Shown: positions 29,095-38,115 of the stretch, one piece after another
Numbering within the stretch: the first letter of the stretch is position 1
Layout: each line of letters begins with the position of its first letter
Assembly (NCBI RefSeq): GCF_003612055.1
Contig: NZ_RAWB01000002.1
Coordinates: 1 to 64,000, forward strand
DNA from: Corallococcus llansteffanensis
GTDB taxonomy: Bacteria; Myxococcota; Myxococcia; Myxococcales; Myxococcaceae
Length of the DNA stretch: 64,000 nt
Reading direction: 5' to 3'
The notes under the pieces: model-generated
What the model was told of the DNA's origin: nothing
Databases searched by the model: none
The model's input: only the letters and a program-made list of their open reading frames with translations
Translations under genes and position numbers: made by a program

Positions 29095-29451
29095 TCAAAG
29101 CGCCAGGAGCACATCCACTTGCGCACTCAGCGCGCGGGCCTCTTCGGGCCTGCCGAGCTGGAGGTAGAGCGCCACCGCGTCGCGTCGCTCCTGGATTTCG
29201 CGCTGGATGAGCGCATCCACCGCCTCCGGGGACAAGAGCAGTCGAGACACTTCACCACTCCCGAGTCCCCCCGCGCTGCCAGCGATGCCGCCAGCGACCG
29301 ATTCAGGCGCGACGCTCATGTCGGGCGCCTCGGCATTGTCGATGGCGGCGAGCGTTTCCCGAAGTACCGCCGAGGCGGGTGCATTTCGAGTGCGCAGTGC
29401 GTCCTTCAGCGCGGCACGCAGCGTTGCCTTCCATTCATCCACGGTCCTCAT
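29095..29451 (-). CDS. GatB/YqeY-like protein (118 aa)
   Basis: Helical protein whose N-terminus (TLRAALKDALRTRNAPASAVLRETLAAIDNAEA) matches the start of the YqeY/GatB tRNA-amidase tail domain. The C-terminal half has the EVSRLLLSPEAVDALIQREIQERRDAV helix seen there, with a Gly-rich insert between. It is shorter than typical YqeY (about 150). Its ATG overlaps the stop of the preceding gene (ATGA), so the two are translationally coupled. Function of YqeY proteins is not settled. Confidence 0.68.
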   Translation of the reverse strand: MRTVDEWKATLRAALKDALRTRNAPASAVLRETLAAIDNAEAPDMSVAPESVAGGIAGSAGGLGSGEVSRLLLSPEAVDALIQREIQERRDAVALYLQLGRPEEARALSAQVDVLLAL

Positions 29452-29871
29452 CCGCCTACAGTACACGCCCGCGTCTGCACCGTGGCGCCATCGGTCTCCA
29501 GGACTCCCTCCAACTTCCAGAAGCCGTTGATCTTCTCGCCCTGGAAGTGGAGCACCCCGCGACCGGTCGACCCCGCCACCGGCATCCGCCAGTCCACGCG
29601 GCCGGAGGTCGCGGACCACGTCTGACTGCCTCGGGGGACCTTCAGGTATCCGTGGGACCAGCCCCACCACGCCGCGTCGATGGGCTCGCCCAGCAGGCGG
29701 CGAGCCTCCTCGCAAGCCGCCAGCCTCGCCAGCGCTGCCCGAGGCGCGTCACTCATGCGCAGCTTCATCCGGTCATACGCTTGAAAGGCCACCGCGAGGA
29801 CCAGCAGCCCCAGCACGCTCTGGACCCCGCGCGTTGAAAGGCTGGCCGGACGGGCGGAAGACATGGGCATG
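29448..29871 (-). CDS. Membrane-anchored Coa1/Tim21-like domain protein
   Basis: An N-terminal hydrophobic helix (VQSVLGLLVLAVAFQAY) anchors about 100 exported residues. LLGEPIDAAWWGWSHGYLKV, then GRVDWRMPVAGSTGRGVLHF and KINGFWKLEGVLETDG follow the pattern of Coa1/Tim21-type domains (LG-PI, G-G, W-L). This assignment is tentative. I chose the ATG of MPMSSARP, with GGAGG eleven bases upstream; an earlier ATG at MEDTVL is also possible. Coupled to the YqeY-like gene by a 4-base overlap. Confidence 0.58.
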
Positions 29872-29935
29872 AGGACAGTGTCCTCCATCCTTCTCGGGGC
29901 CGGCAACCGCGCTCCTTCGCCCCGGGTGAGCGTCC

Positions 29936-31606
29936 CTACTCGCGCCGGAGCGTGTCCTCGTGCCCCGCCACGCCCACGGGCGGTCGGCGCAGCACCACGG
30001 GCTGAGCGAGCCCTGGCAGGAAGCTCAGGTTGGACAGGACGTTGTTCCCTTCAGCCAGCTTCGCGGTCGCATGGCATGACACGCAGGAGCCTGTGTTGAA
30101 GGGGTTCTTGGGGTCGTAGAAGGTCTGCAGGTAGGTCTCCACCACCGAGTTGGAGAGGTAGCTCGGCACGGCGGTGCTGGGCACACGCGGGTTCGGGGTA
30201 TCGGTGAGGCTCGCCCCCCACTGCGTGCCCACCAGCATGTAGTTCTGGAACACCGAGCCGAGCCGTGCGAGTTGGCCGCGCCACTGCGTGTTGAGCGTCT
30301 GCGTCAATGGATAGATGTTCCAGCAGCGCGAGATCTGCGTGCCGACCGTGACCGCCTTCCCCTGGCTCCAGGTCGCGACCTGATAGGCCTTGGCGAAGGG
30401 CTGCGTGGGATTCCAGTAGAAGCGCCCTCCCGCGGAGGCTGTGGGCGGCTGGTTGGTCTTGCAGTCGGGTGACAGGCATTGCGTGTTGAAATACGAGTAG
30501 TTCGCGCTCGGCGGCGCCGTGAGCACCGGACAGTCGAGTTGATTGAACGCCGCGCAGGTGCCCGGGGACGTCGGGTCGCACGGCCGGGAGGCCAGCGGCG
30601 CGTTGTCGACATGCTCGAAGGTGGTCCAGAACCATTCGGGCTTCAGCGCGTTCTGGGTGACCGGGTTCTTCTGCATGATGTGCATGGCGACGAGCCCCAG
30701 GTCGACGGTGGCGCAGATGGGCGCGGGCGCCTCCCCGGAGCTGGCGCGCACCAGGTCGGGCGCCACGGTCAACATCGCCGTGATGACGTAGAAGCGCTTC
30801 TGGTTCTCGGCGTGCCGGGCCGGATCGAGCACACGCCACGCCGCCTTGATCTCGATGGCGCCCGTGGTGGCGCCCTGGTCACCCGCGGCGGGGAAGCTCA
30901 CCGTGCCCCGTGCCTTGACGAGGTTCTGCTGCCCCTGGAGGGTCGTCAGGTTCCAGTTCGTGTTTCCGCCCGGCGCCTTCAGATAGGCGACTTCCACGCC
31001 GTTGAGCCGCCGCTCGTAGATCGTCCAGTTGCCGGAAACGTCGATGGCGGGCTCGCCCGTGGCGGCCTGGATGTACTCCTCGTTGTGCGCATCCGGGTTC
31101 CCCTGGCCGTCCGAGCCGACCGCGAAGACGGGCATCCCCGGAGGAGCGTTGCAGCTGGCAACCACCCTGGCGTCGCCGAACACGTCCGAAACCCGGGGCC
31201 ACCCCTGCCAGACCCGGGGCCCATCGCCCTGCAGCCCCTGGCTCGCCGGTGAGCCTTCCTTTCCCTGGGCCCAGTTCAAGGCGATGAAGGTCTGCCAGGA
31301 GAGGTTGTCGAACGGGGTCTGCGGGTCGTTCTTCGCGGAGGTCGGCAGCTGGCCGATGATGCCGTTGTACGCGACGGTCTGGTCGATGGCGGGATCAGGC
31401 CCGATGTCGCCAGGGATGACCGGGCAGAGCGGCGAGCCCCCGGGTTGCGGCCCCGCCGCCGAACAATAGACGGCCTGCGGCACGTAGACCGCCTGCGGCG
31501 TGTGCTCCAACGGGACCGCCCCTCCCCTGGAACAGGCGGTGAGCCCCCCCAGGACGAGCGTGACCGCCGTGGCGCTTCTCTGGAGGAGGATGTTCACCGG
31601 CCCCAT
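29936..31606 (-). CDS. Exported lipoprotein with single c-type heme motif (556 aa)
   Basis: Lipoprotein signal MGPVNILLQRS with lipobox LTAC; AAGGAG before the ATG. The body is a Trp/Asn-rich beta structure of unknown family (LSWQTFIALNWAQGK, YERRLNGVEVAYLKAPGG, CWNIYPLTQTLNTQW). Near the C-terminus, NTGSCVSCHATAKLAEG provides one CxxCH heme-attachment site, making it a possible monoheme cytochrome of the periplasm or cell surface. Eight other cysteines occur in the last third. Similar large one-heme proteins occur in proteobacteria without known function. About 400 non-coding bases lie upstream. Confidence 0.7.
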   Translation of the reverse strand: MGPVNILLQRSATAVTLVLGGLTACSRGGAVPLEHTPQAVYVPQAVYCSAAGPQPGGSPLCPVIPGDIGPDPAIDQTVAYNGIIGQLPTSAKNDPQTPFDNLSWQTFIALNWAQGKEGSPASQGLQGDGPRVWQGWPRVSDVFGDARVVASCNAPPGMPVFAVGSDGQGNPDAHNEEYIQAATGEPAIDVSGNWTIYERRLNGVEVAYLKAPGGNTNWNLTTLQGQQNLVKARGTVSFPAAGDQGATTGAIEIKAAWRVLDPARHAENQKRFYVITAMLTVAPDLVRASSGEAPAPICATVDLGLVAMHIMQKNPVTQNALKPEWFWTTFEHVDNAPLASRPCDPTSPGTCAAFNQLDCPVLTAPPSANYSYFNTQCLSPDCKTNQPPTASAGGRFYWNPTQPFAKAYQVATWSQGKAVTVGTQISRCWNIYPLTQTLNTQWRGQLARLGSVFQNYMLVGTQWGASLTDTPNPRVPSTAVPSYLSNSVVETYLQTFYDPKNPFNTGSCVSCHATAKLAEGNNVLSNLSFLPGLAQPVVLRRPPVGVAGHEDTLRRE

Positions 31607-32008
31607 GGCTTTCTCCTTGGCTTCAAAACGAGCGGGTCTGACGTCGCGCCCCACCCTTCCGCACTGCACGATGCAAGCCGCCCACCGCAGAAACTCCTCC
31701 TCCGCCTGGAGTGCGCCACGCCACACCGGGAAGTGCGTCCTCACCGCAAACACATGCGTCCGAGCGGGACGCGGGGAGGCCCAATCCCAATGCATGCGGT
31801 CCGGGTCGACGATGCTCTCAGGCGAAGCATGGTTCCATGCCTGCTCCTGCTGAACACGGGCACGCACCGGCGACCTGTCGGGCTGGCCCGGCGAGGGCAG
31901 GAGCTCAATGAGATGCACCGACTCTTGTGGACGGGTGGACGCTCACGTCCGTGGCTCGCATTGACAGACCCGAGCGACCGGATTCATCGCCTTCCGCGAA
32001 GCCCTCAC
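31607..32008. other. Intergenic region, nothing recognised
   Basis: About 400 bases between the end of the MocR-type gene and the start of the heme lipoprotein gene, both read on the minus strand. It should carry the promoter of the latter. No frame with coding bias, no strong hairpin and no repeat was seen. Confidence 0.35.
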
Positions 32009-33487
32009 TCAGCCCTTGAGCCGCGAGAGCGCGCGCACCGCGGCGCGCAGTCCCGCGGGGCTCGCCCCCGAGAACCCCAGCACGAGCCCCTGTTCCCCAC
32101 GCCGCCCCAGGTAGAGCGGTGACAGCCGGCGGGCCCCGAGCCGCTTCGTGTCGGTGCGCTGGACGACGTCCCCGTCCTGCCAGCCGGGAGCGAGAAAAGC
32201 CGTGACGTGCATGCCCGCCTCCGCCGCTCCGGGCCGCAGCCACCCTTCCGCCTCACGCCGCAGGGCATCCAGCAGCGCATCCCGCCGCTCCGCATAGGCC
32301 AGCCGCATCTGTCGCAGGTGCGCGGCGTAGTGCCCCGCCTCCATGAAGTGCGCCATCGCCGCCTGGGACAGCAGCGGCGCATACCCATCCGTGGCGGCCC
32401 TCGCGGCGGTGAAGGGCTCCACCAGCGCGTCCGGGACGACCAGGAAGGCGAGCCGCAGCGAGGGGAACATCACCTTGTTGAAGGTGCCCGCATAGAGGAC
32501 GCGCCCCGCCACGTCCAATCCCTGGATGGCCGCCAGGGGCCTCGTGGCGTAGCGGAACTCGCTGTCGTAGTCGTCCTCGAACACCCACGCACGCGCGGCC
32601 CGGGCCCACTCCAGCAGCGCCAGCCGTCGCGGCAGGCTCAGCGTCACGCCCAGCGGGTACTGGTGCGAAGGCGTGACATAGGCCAGCCGCGCCTTCGGAG
32701 CCCGCGCGGTGCCCACGTCCACCCGGAGCCCCTCCGTGTCCACCGAGACGGGATACACGCGCGCCCCCGCGGACTCGAACGCGGCCCGCGCACCGAGATA
32801 GCCGGGTTCCTCCAGCCACACGCCCTCCCTTTCGTCCAGGAGCAGCCGCGCGCAGAGGTCCAGCGCCTGCTGCGTGCTGGAGAGCACCAGCACCTGTCGC
32901 CATCCACAGCGCACCCCCCGCGCCGTGCCCAGGTGCGCGGCGATGGCTTCTCGCAGCGGCCGGAACCCCGCCGGCTCGCCCGCGGTCATCAGCCCGGGCC
33001 CGCCTTGCCGGGCCTGCTTCGCCACCGCGCGGCCCCACAGGTGCGTGGGGAAGAGGTCCAACGCGGGCAGGCAGGGCGTGAAGGGCTGCACGTCGCGGGG
33101 CTCCGGCGGGAGCACGTCGCGGGACAGGCGCTGCCCCCGGCGGGACAGCCCCGGCCGGGACAGCGGGCCGCTGCGACGCGCGGGAGCGGCGGTGATGCTC
33201 CGGGGCAGCCGGGCATGCTCGGGCAGTGCCACCACGCTGCCGGAGCCGACGCGCCGCTCCAGGAAGCCCTCCGCATCCAACTGGGAGAAGGCCCCCTCCA
33301 CGGTGCCTCGGGAGACGCCCCATTCGCGCGCCAGCGTGCGCGTGGAGGGCAGCCGGCTGCGCGGCGCGAGCGCACCGGAGAGGATGGCCTCCCGCAGCCG
33401 CTCATAGAGCTGTCGGTGGAGGGATCCGCTCCCTCCGGTCTCCGGCTGGAGGAACGGCAGGGACACTCCGGCGGCCCGCTTCGGCAT
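32009..33487 (-). CDS. MocR-family GntR/aminotransferase regulator (492 aa)
   Basis: Fusion of an N-terminal GntR winged helix (about residues 18-85: LHRQLYERLREAILSGALAPRSRLPSTR, then LAREWGVSRGTVEGAFSQLDAEGFLERR) with a fold-type I aminotransferase domain. PLP-site residues are visible: the FEDDYDSEF aspartate, YVTPSHQYPLG, and the Schiff-base Lys in GTFNKVMFPSLRL. MocR proteins use PLP as an effector, often controlling B6 or amino-acid genes. Start MPKRAAG chosen because it brings the GntR domain to the usual distance from the N-terminus. Divergent from the rhodanese gene, which it may control. Confidence 0.9.
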   Translation of the reverse strand: MPKRAAGVSLPFLQPETGGSGSLHRQLYERLREAILSGALAPRSRLPSTRTLAREWGVSRGTVEGAFSQLDAEGFLERRVGSGSVVALPEHARLPRSITAAPARRSGPLSRPGLSRRGQRLSRDVLPPEPRDVQPFTPCLPALDLFPTHLWGRAVAKQARQGGPGLMTAGEPAGFRPLREAIAAHLGTARGVRCGWRQVLVLSSTQQALDLCARLLLDEREGVWLEEPGYLGARAAFESAGARVYPVSVDTEGLRVDVGTARAPKARLAYVTPSHQYPLGVTLSLPRRLALLEWARAARAWVFEDDYDSEFRYATRPLAAIQGLDVAGRVLYAGTFNKVMFPSLRLAFLVVPDALVEPFTAARAATDGYAPLLSQAAMAHFMEAGHYAAHLRQMRLAYAERRDALLDALRREAEGWLRPGAAEAGMHVTAFLAPGWQDGDVVQRTDTKRLGARRLSPLYLGRRGEQGLVLGFSGASPAGLRAAVRALSRLKG

Positions 33488-33629
33488 GCCCCCATGAAGC
33501 CAGGGCCCGGGCGCCCCGGCAACCGGCGCCCCGCCCATAATGGCCCAGGCCCAGGAGCCAGAATGGAGCTATCCGCCGGACCACTTCGAAGGCACATTCC
33601 CGCGTGTCGAAGTCACTGGAGGTCCCGTC

Positions 33630-34085
33630 ATGACTGCTTCCGCCACGCCGTTCTCCTTCGTCCTCGAAACGCCGGCCGCGCCCCCCGAGGAGGCCCGGCG
33701 TCACTTCCTCGCGAAGCTGTCCGTGGAGACCGACCCGGCCGACGTCCACCTGGACCTGGAGCGCGGCAAGAAGGGCTTCGTCGTGGTGGACGTGCGCACG
33801 AAGGAGGCCTTTGCCGAGCGCCACGTGCCCGGCGCGCTCAACCTCCCGACACGGACCCTCAGCGCGGAGACGACGGCGCACCTGAGCAAGGACGACGTCA
33901 TCATCACCTACTGCTGGGGCCCGGGCTGCAACGGGTCCACCAAGGCGGCCGCCCGCTTCGCCGCGCTGGGCTTTCGCGTGAAGGAGATGATTGGCGGCAT
34001 CGAGTACTGGGTGAAGGAAGGCCACGCCACCGAGGGCACGTCCCCGCGCGGCACGCCCGTGTACGCACACCGCGGCGACACCTGA
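33630..34085 (+). CDS. Single-domain rhodanese-like sulfurtransferase (151 aa)
   Basis: Rhodanese fold: VVVDVRTKEAFAERHVPGALNLP (substrate-cleft strand), then IITYCWGPGCNGSTKAA. The active-site loop begins with Cys in YCWGPGCNGS, and the second Cys could form a persulfide relay. IGGIEYWVKEGH closes the domain. The start is set by GGAGG seven bases before the ATG of MTASATPFS. Divergent from the MocR regulator; this pair recurs in proteobacteria, so MocR control is likely. Substrate (thiosulfate or a persulfide carrier) not predictable. Confidence 0.88.
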   Translation: MTASATPFSFVLETPAAPPEEARRHFLAKLSVETDPADVHLDLERGKKGFVVVDVRTKEAFAERHVPGALNLPTRTLSAETTAHLSKDDVIITYCWGPGCNGSTKAAARFAALGFRVKEMIGGIEYWVKEGHATEGTSPRGTPVYAHRGDT

Positions 34086-34108
34086 CCCGAGGCACTCCTT
34101 CGGGGTCA
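34083..34108. terminator. Bidirectional hairpin between convergent genes
   Basis: TGACCCGA ... TCGGGGTCA forms an 8-bp stem with one bulged G and a short loop, overlapping the ends of both the rhodanese gene and the TonB-like gene. Suited to terminate both transcripts. Confidence 0.4.
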
Positions 34109-35182
34109 GTACACGCCAATCAGGTGGATCTGCACCCTCGGGTTCCCGAGGAACTCCTTGAGTCGCCAGCGGCTGCGCATCCCCTCATCGTGGATGCCCA
34201 CGCCTCCGTCCTGGGGGGCCTCCGCGCTGGCGAGCGCCTCGCGCAGCTGGGAGACGGCCCAGTCGTCGAACTTCGAGTCCCCCGAGCCCTCGATGACCTC
34301 CAACTCCAGCACCTTCCCATCGCGGGCCTGGCGGACCTCCACGACGGCGGCGAGGGCGAGGATGGGCTCGGTGACGTCCACCATGTACATGTTCGCGGCG
34401 CGTCCGGCCTCGACGGCGGCCTGGAAGCGGTTGCGCTGCTCCAGGCGCTGGTCGCGCTGCTTCGAGGCATAGGGGCTGCCCGTCTTGCCGAAGCGCTGGA
34501 TGGCCTCCACCTGCTCGCGCTTCATCCGCGAGGAGAGCACCTTCAGGTCCGGCGGGGGCGGGTCGACCAGCTTCTTCGTGAAGTCCTTCTGGAGCTTCGC
34601 GAAGTAGGGAGAGGGAGCCCCGCGCTCCGCCCGCGCTTCCGCCAGCGAGTCCCGGGCCCACCCGTCCACCTTCACGCGCGCCTCTTCCGCCTGCTGGCGC
34701 GCGACGGCCTTCGGATCGGGGACCTCGCCCGTGTTGCGCAGGGTCCGTCCCGTCGAGCGCGGCTGGCCCGTCAGCCCTTCTCCGAGGAGATGTCCCGGCA
34801 CCAGGATGGGCCGCTCCGCCGACGCAAGGGGCGTGTCCTCGGACAGGGGCTTCTCCCGAACCGATGGGTCCTCCTGGCCGGACTCCCCTGCCGGTGGCGC
34901 GGTCGCCACCTGGGGGGCGGGGGTCTCCGGCGTCGAAGGAGCCGGGCGCTCCCCACGGCGCGAGGGAGGAGCAGTCACCTGGGCAGGCGGTCGTGCCGTC
35001 GGACGGGGGACGGCCGGCACCGTCGGCTTCTCGGGCACCTGGCGGATGTCGAACTCCACGACCTCACGCGACGCCGGCCTCGGAGGCCGGACGGACGGGA
35101 CCCGCGACAGCGCGAACAAGAGCGCCGCGTGCAGGAGCACCGAGAGCAGCAGTGTGAGGCCCAGCCTGGAGCGACGTGACAC
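34106..35182 (-). CDS. TonB-like energy-transducer protein (358 aa)
   Basis: An N-terminal membrane helix (LGLTLLLSVLLHAALLFALS, with the S-x3-H spacing typical of TonB) is followed by a Pro-rich periplasmic spacer (about residues 40-125). A charged helical region comes next (about 160-260). The C-terminal domain (VVEVRQARDGKVLELEVIEGSGDSKFDDWAVSQLREAL) has the TonB fold signature V-v-dGkv-v-v--SG---fD--a--al. TonB proteins use the ExbB/ExbD proton motor to drive outer-membrane transport, but no exbB, exbD or TonB-dependent receptor is in the window. It may serve a distant system. Confidence 0.78.
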   Translation of the reverse strand: MSRRSRLGLTLLLSVLLHAALLFALSRVPSVRPPRPASREVVEFDIRQVPEKPTVPAVPRPTARPPAQVTAPPSRRGERPAPSTPETPAPQVATAPPAGESGQEDPSVREKPLSEDTPLASAERPILVPGHLLGEGLTGQPRSTGRTLRNTGEVPDPKAVARQQAEEARVKVDGWARDSLAEARAERGAPSPYFAKLQKDFTKKLVDPPPPDLKVLSSRMKREQVEAIQRFGKTGSPYASKQRDQRLEQRNRFQAAVEAGRAANMYMVDVTEPILALAAVVEVRQARDGKVLELEVIEGSGDSKFDDWAVSQLREALASAEAPQDGGVGIHDEGMRSRWRLKEFLGNPRVQIHLIGVY

Positions 35183-35403
35183 GCAGGACAGCTTGCCCCG
35201 CCCACCCCTCCGCGTGAAGCGTCCCGAGGGACGGAGGTTGCTCCGCCATCCCGCCTGCCTGACGTCCAGGAGGGACGCAAAAGGGGCGTGAGCCTGTGAG
35301 CGCCTGCTGCTTGGGGTTCAACACCCGCCGATGCGGCCCACAAAGTTTGCTTGAGCCCAACCCCGAATACCGGGAAAGAGGTGACACGCAAAGGAGCGTC
35401 TCA

Positions 35404-37497
35404 GTGAATGTCCGTCAGCTGTCCGTCGTAGTTCGCCGCACTGGACTGGCCGTATTCCTCGTCGCCGTCACCGCTTGTGGAGAGAAGCCAGAGAACGACC
35501 CCGAACTCCCAACGCAAGCTGCCGCGGTGACCGCGGGCACCCGGCTCATCGGCGTGCAGTCCGGCCGCTGCCTCGACGTGGCCCAGAACAGCCAGACGCC
35601 GGGGCAGGTGCTCCACATCTACGACTGCCACGGGCAGGCGAACCAGCGGTTCCTGTTCACGCCCGAGGGCGAGCTGCGCGTGTTCGACGGCGCCTGGTGC
35701 ATCCAGCCCGCGACCGCCAGCGCCGGGGCCAGCGCGGTCATCGGCGCCTGCACCGGGGCAGCGAACCAGCGGTGGGTCCGCAACGCCAATGGTGCCGTGG
35801 TCCATACGGCGTCCTCGCTGTGCCTCGACGTGTCCGGACAGGCCACCGCCAACAGCTCGCCGGTGGTCGTCTGGAATTGCAACGGCCAGACGAACCAGCA
35901 GTGGTCGTTTCCGGCCGACACCCAGGCCCCCACCGTGCCCACGGGGCTCACCCTGTCCAACGTGACGTGCAACTCGGCCACGCTCACGTGGTCGCCGTCC
36001 ACGGACAACCAGGGGGTCGCCTTCTATGACGTCTACCACGACGGCCAGCTCATGAAGACCGTCTCCGGCGCCACGGTGTCCACCGGGCTGACCGTGGTCC
36101 CCGGCGCGACCTGGGGCCTGTACGTGAACGCGCGGGACGCGGCGGGCAATGTCTCTCAGGGCAGCGCCACGCTCTCCATCACCCCGCCGCCGTGCCAGGT
36201 GGACACCCAGCCTCCCAGCGTCCCGACCGGCGTCACCGCCACCGCCCTGGGCACCAGCGTCACCGTGAGCTGGACCGCGTCCACCGACAACCTGGGCGTG
36301 ACCGCGTACGACGTGTTCCGAGGGGGCGTGAAGATTGGAACGGTGTCCGGCTCGCCGCCCGGGACGACCTTCGTCGACAGCGGCCTCTCCCCGACCACGG
36401 CCTACACCTACGCCGTGCTCGCCCGTGACGCGCAGGGCAATGCGTCCGCCCAGAGCTCGGCCGTGACGGTCACCACCGGCCAGGCCTGCACGAACGCCGT
36501 CTGCTCCGTCACCCAGGTCGCCACCGACACGGACATCCCGTGGGGCCTGGTGAACCTGCCGGACGGCTCGGTGCTCTACGGCCGCAGGGACGCGCAGAAC
36601 ATCGTTCGCCTGGACCCGGCGACTGGCCAGAAGACGTCGGTGGGAACCATCCCCAACGTGCAGAGCACCGACGGCGAGGGCGGGCTGATGGGGCTGGCCG
36701 TCTCCCCCTCCTTCTCCACCGACCGCTGGCTGTACGTGATGCACACCTCCCCCACCGACAACCGCATCGTGCGCCTGCGGTACGAGAACGGCGCCCTCAA
36801 CACCGCCTCGCTCCAGGTGCTGCTCCAGGGCATCGGCCGCAACAAGTTCCACAACGGCGGGCGCCTGCGCTTCGGGCCGGACGGGAAGCTCTACGCGTCG
36901 ACCGGAGATGCCCAGAACGGCGCCTACGCGCAGGACACCAACAACCTGGCCGGCAAGGTGTTGCGCCTCAATACCGACGGCACGGTCCCGTCCGACAACC
37001 CCTTCGGCAACTACGTGTGGAGCTACGGCCACCGCAACCCGCAGGGGCTGGCCTTCGACTCCCAGGGCCGCCTCTGGGAGCAGGAGTTCGGCAACTCCGT
37101 GATGGACGAGACCAACCTCATCCAGAAGGGCGGCAACTACGGCTGGCCGAACTGTGAGGGGACGGTGTCCCAGGGCGGTTCGGGCTGCGCGACGGCCGGG
37201 TACATCGCCCCGAAGCAGACCTACCCCACGTCGGAAGGCTCCTGCTCCGGCATCGCGGTGGTCCGCGACGTCCTCTACGTGGCCTGCGCCCGCGGCTCAC
37301 GCCTCTACCGCGAGGTCATCAGCGGCTCCAGCTTGACCAACGTGCAGCAGTTCTTCGTCGGCACCTACGGCCGGCTGCGCACCGTCGAGCCGACCCCCGA
37401 TGGCAACCTGTGGATGACCACCACCAACCAGGGCGACAAGGACAGCATCCCCGACAACAGCAACGAGAAGATCTTCCGCGTCGTTCTGGGGCAGTAG
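35404..37497 (+). CDS. Ricin-B/FN3/PQQ-dependent sugar dehydrogenase lipoprotein (697 aa)
   Basis: Three modules follow a lipoprotein signal (lipobox VTAC). First is a ricin-type beta-trefoil (about residues 45-180) with repeated CLDV, NQRF/NQRW/NQQW QxW motifs, a galactose-binding lectin. Next are two fibronectin type III domains (about 182-355), each opening AP/PSVPTGLT. Last is a six-bladed glucose/sorbosone dehydrogenase-type propeller (about 370-697) with PWGLVNLPDGS, GEGGLMGLAVSP, GHRNPQGLAFD and GGNYGWP. These use PQQ to oxidise sugars or alcohols. The GTG start has AAGGAG eight bases upstream. Likely a surface enzyme that binds and oxidises polysaccharide ends. Confidence 0.85.
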   Translation: MNVRQLSVVVRRTGLAVFLVAVTACGEKPENDPELPTQAAAVTAGTRLIGVQSGRCLDVAQNSQTPGQVLHIYDCHGQANQRFLFTPEGELRVFDGAWCIQPATASAGASAVIGACTGAANQRWVRNANGAVVHTASSLCLDVSGQATANSSPVVVWNCNGQTNQQWSFPADTQAPTVPTGLTLSNVTCNSATLTWSPSTDNQGVAFYDVYHDGQLMKTVSGATVSTGLTVVPGATWGLYVNARDAAGNVSQGSATLSITPPPCQVDTQPPSVPTGVTATALGTSVTVSWTASTDNLGVTAYDVFRGGVKIGTVSGSPPGTTFVDSGLSPTTAYTYAVLARDAQGNASAQSSAVTVTTGQACTNAVCSVTQVATDTDIPWGLVNLPDGSVLYGRRDAQNIVRLDPATGQKTSVGTIPNVQSTDGEGGLMGLAVSPSFSTDRWLYVMHTSPTDNRIVRLRYENGALNTASLQVLLQGIGRNKFHNGGRLRFGPDGKLYASTGDAQNGAYAQDTNNLAGKVLRLNTDGTVPSDNPFGNYVWSYGHRNPQGLAFDSQGRLWEQEFGNSVMDETNLIQKGGNYGWPNCEGTVSQGGSGCATAGYIAPKQTYPTSEGSCSGIAVVRDVLYVACARGSRLYREVISGSSLTNVQQFFVGTYGRLRTVEPTPDGNLWMTTTNQGDKDSIPDNSNEKIFRVVLGQ

Positions 37498-37506
37498 GCA
37501 GCATCC

Positions 37507-37541
37507 CAGGCCCCCGGAGCCCTGAAGGCGCCGGGGGCCTG
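37507..37541 (+). terminator. Hairpin terminator after the sugar dehydrogenase gene
   Basis: Perfect 11-bp stem CAGGCCCCCGG / CCGGGGGCCTG with a 13-base loop, nine bases after the stop. No U-tract. Confidence 0.6.
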
Positions 37542-37619
37542 CGACGTGGCGATGAGGGCCCACGGGGAAGGCCGGAAGGTGGCGCGATGTCGGGCCGCTC
37601 CCCTAGCGTGGCCCGCACC

Positions 37620-38075
37620 ATGCCCCTCACCACCACGCTGCTGCTGCTCGCCCTCTCCGCCACCCCTGCCGCGCCGAGCACGCCGGCCCCGAAGCCCGCG
37701 GCCCCGGCCGTGAAGAAGTTCGAGTTCGACAAGCACTACCTCGTCCTGCTCAAGCGCGCGCCCAACGCCCCCAAGATGGAGCCCGCGGCGCTCGAGAAGC
37801 TGCAGGCCGAGCACATCGCGCACCTCAACCGCATGGGGGAGAGCGGAAAGATGGTGCTCGCGGGCCCTTTCGACGAGCAGGACGACGTGGGCATGCGCGG
37901 CGCGTGCATCTACCGCACGGACACGAAGCAGGAGGCGCGGCAGCTCGCCGAGCAGGACCCGATGGTGAAGGCGGGCCGGCTGCAGGTGGAGGTGCTCGCC
38001 TGGTACACCGAGAAGGGCTACCTCGCCTTCCCCAAGGCGCCGCCCGCGGACGCGCCGAAGCCCGCGCGGAAGTAG
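37620..38075 (+). CDS. Exported YciI-like domain protein (151 aa)
   Basis: A Sec signal (MPLTTTLLLLALSATPAAPS) is followed by a YciI-type ferredoxin-like domain. DKHYLVLLKRAPNAP, AEHIAHLNRMGESGKMVLAGPF and EQDPMVKAGRLQVEVLAWY give the family's His and Asp landmarks. YciI proteins are usually cytoplasmic; an exported version is less common. A Pro/Ala/Lys-rich tail ends the protein. The reading frame is open further upstream but without a signal peptide, so the ATG at 37620 is preferred. Confidence 0.8.
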   Translation: MPLTTTLLLLALSATPAAPSTPAPKPAAPAVKKFEFDKHYLVLLKRAPNAPKMEPAALEKLQAEHIAHLNRMGESGKMVLAGPFDEQDDVGMRGACIYRTDTKQEARQLAEQDPMVKAGRLQVEVLAWYTEKGYLAFPKAPPADAPKPARK

Positions 38076-38115
38076 CGCCCGGGCAGCCCGGCGCCACCTC
38101 CCGGGGACGCCTGCC

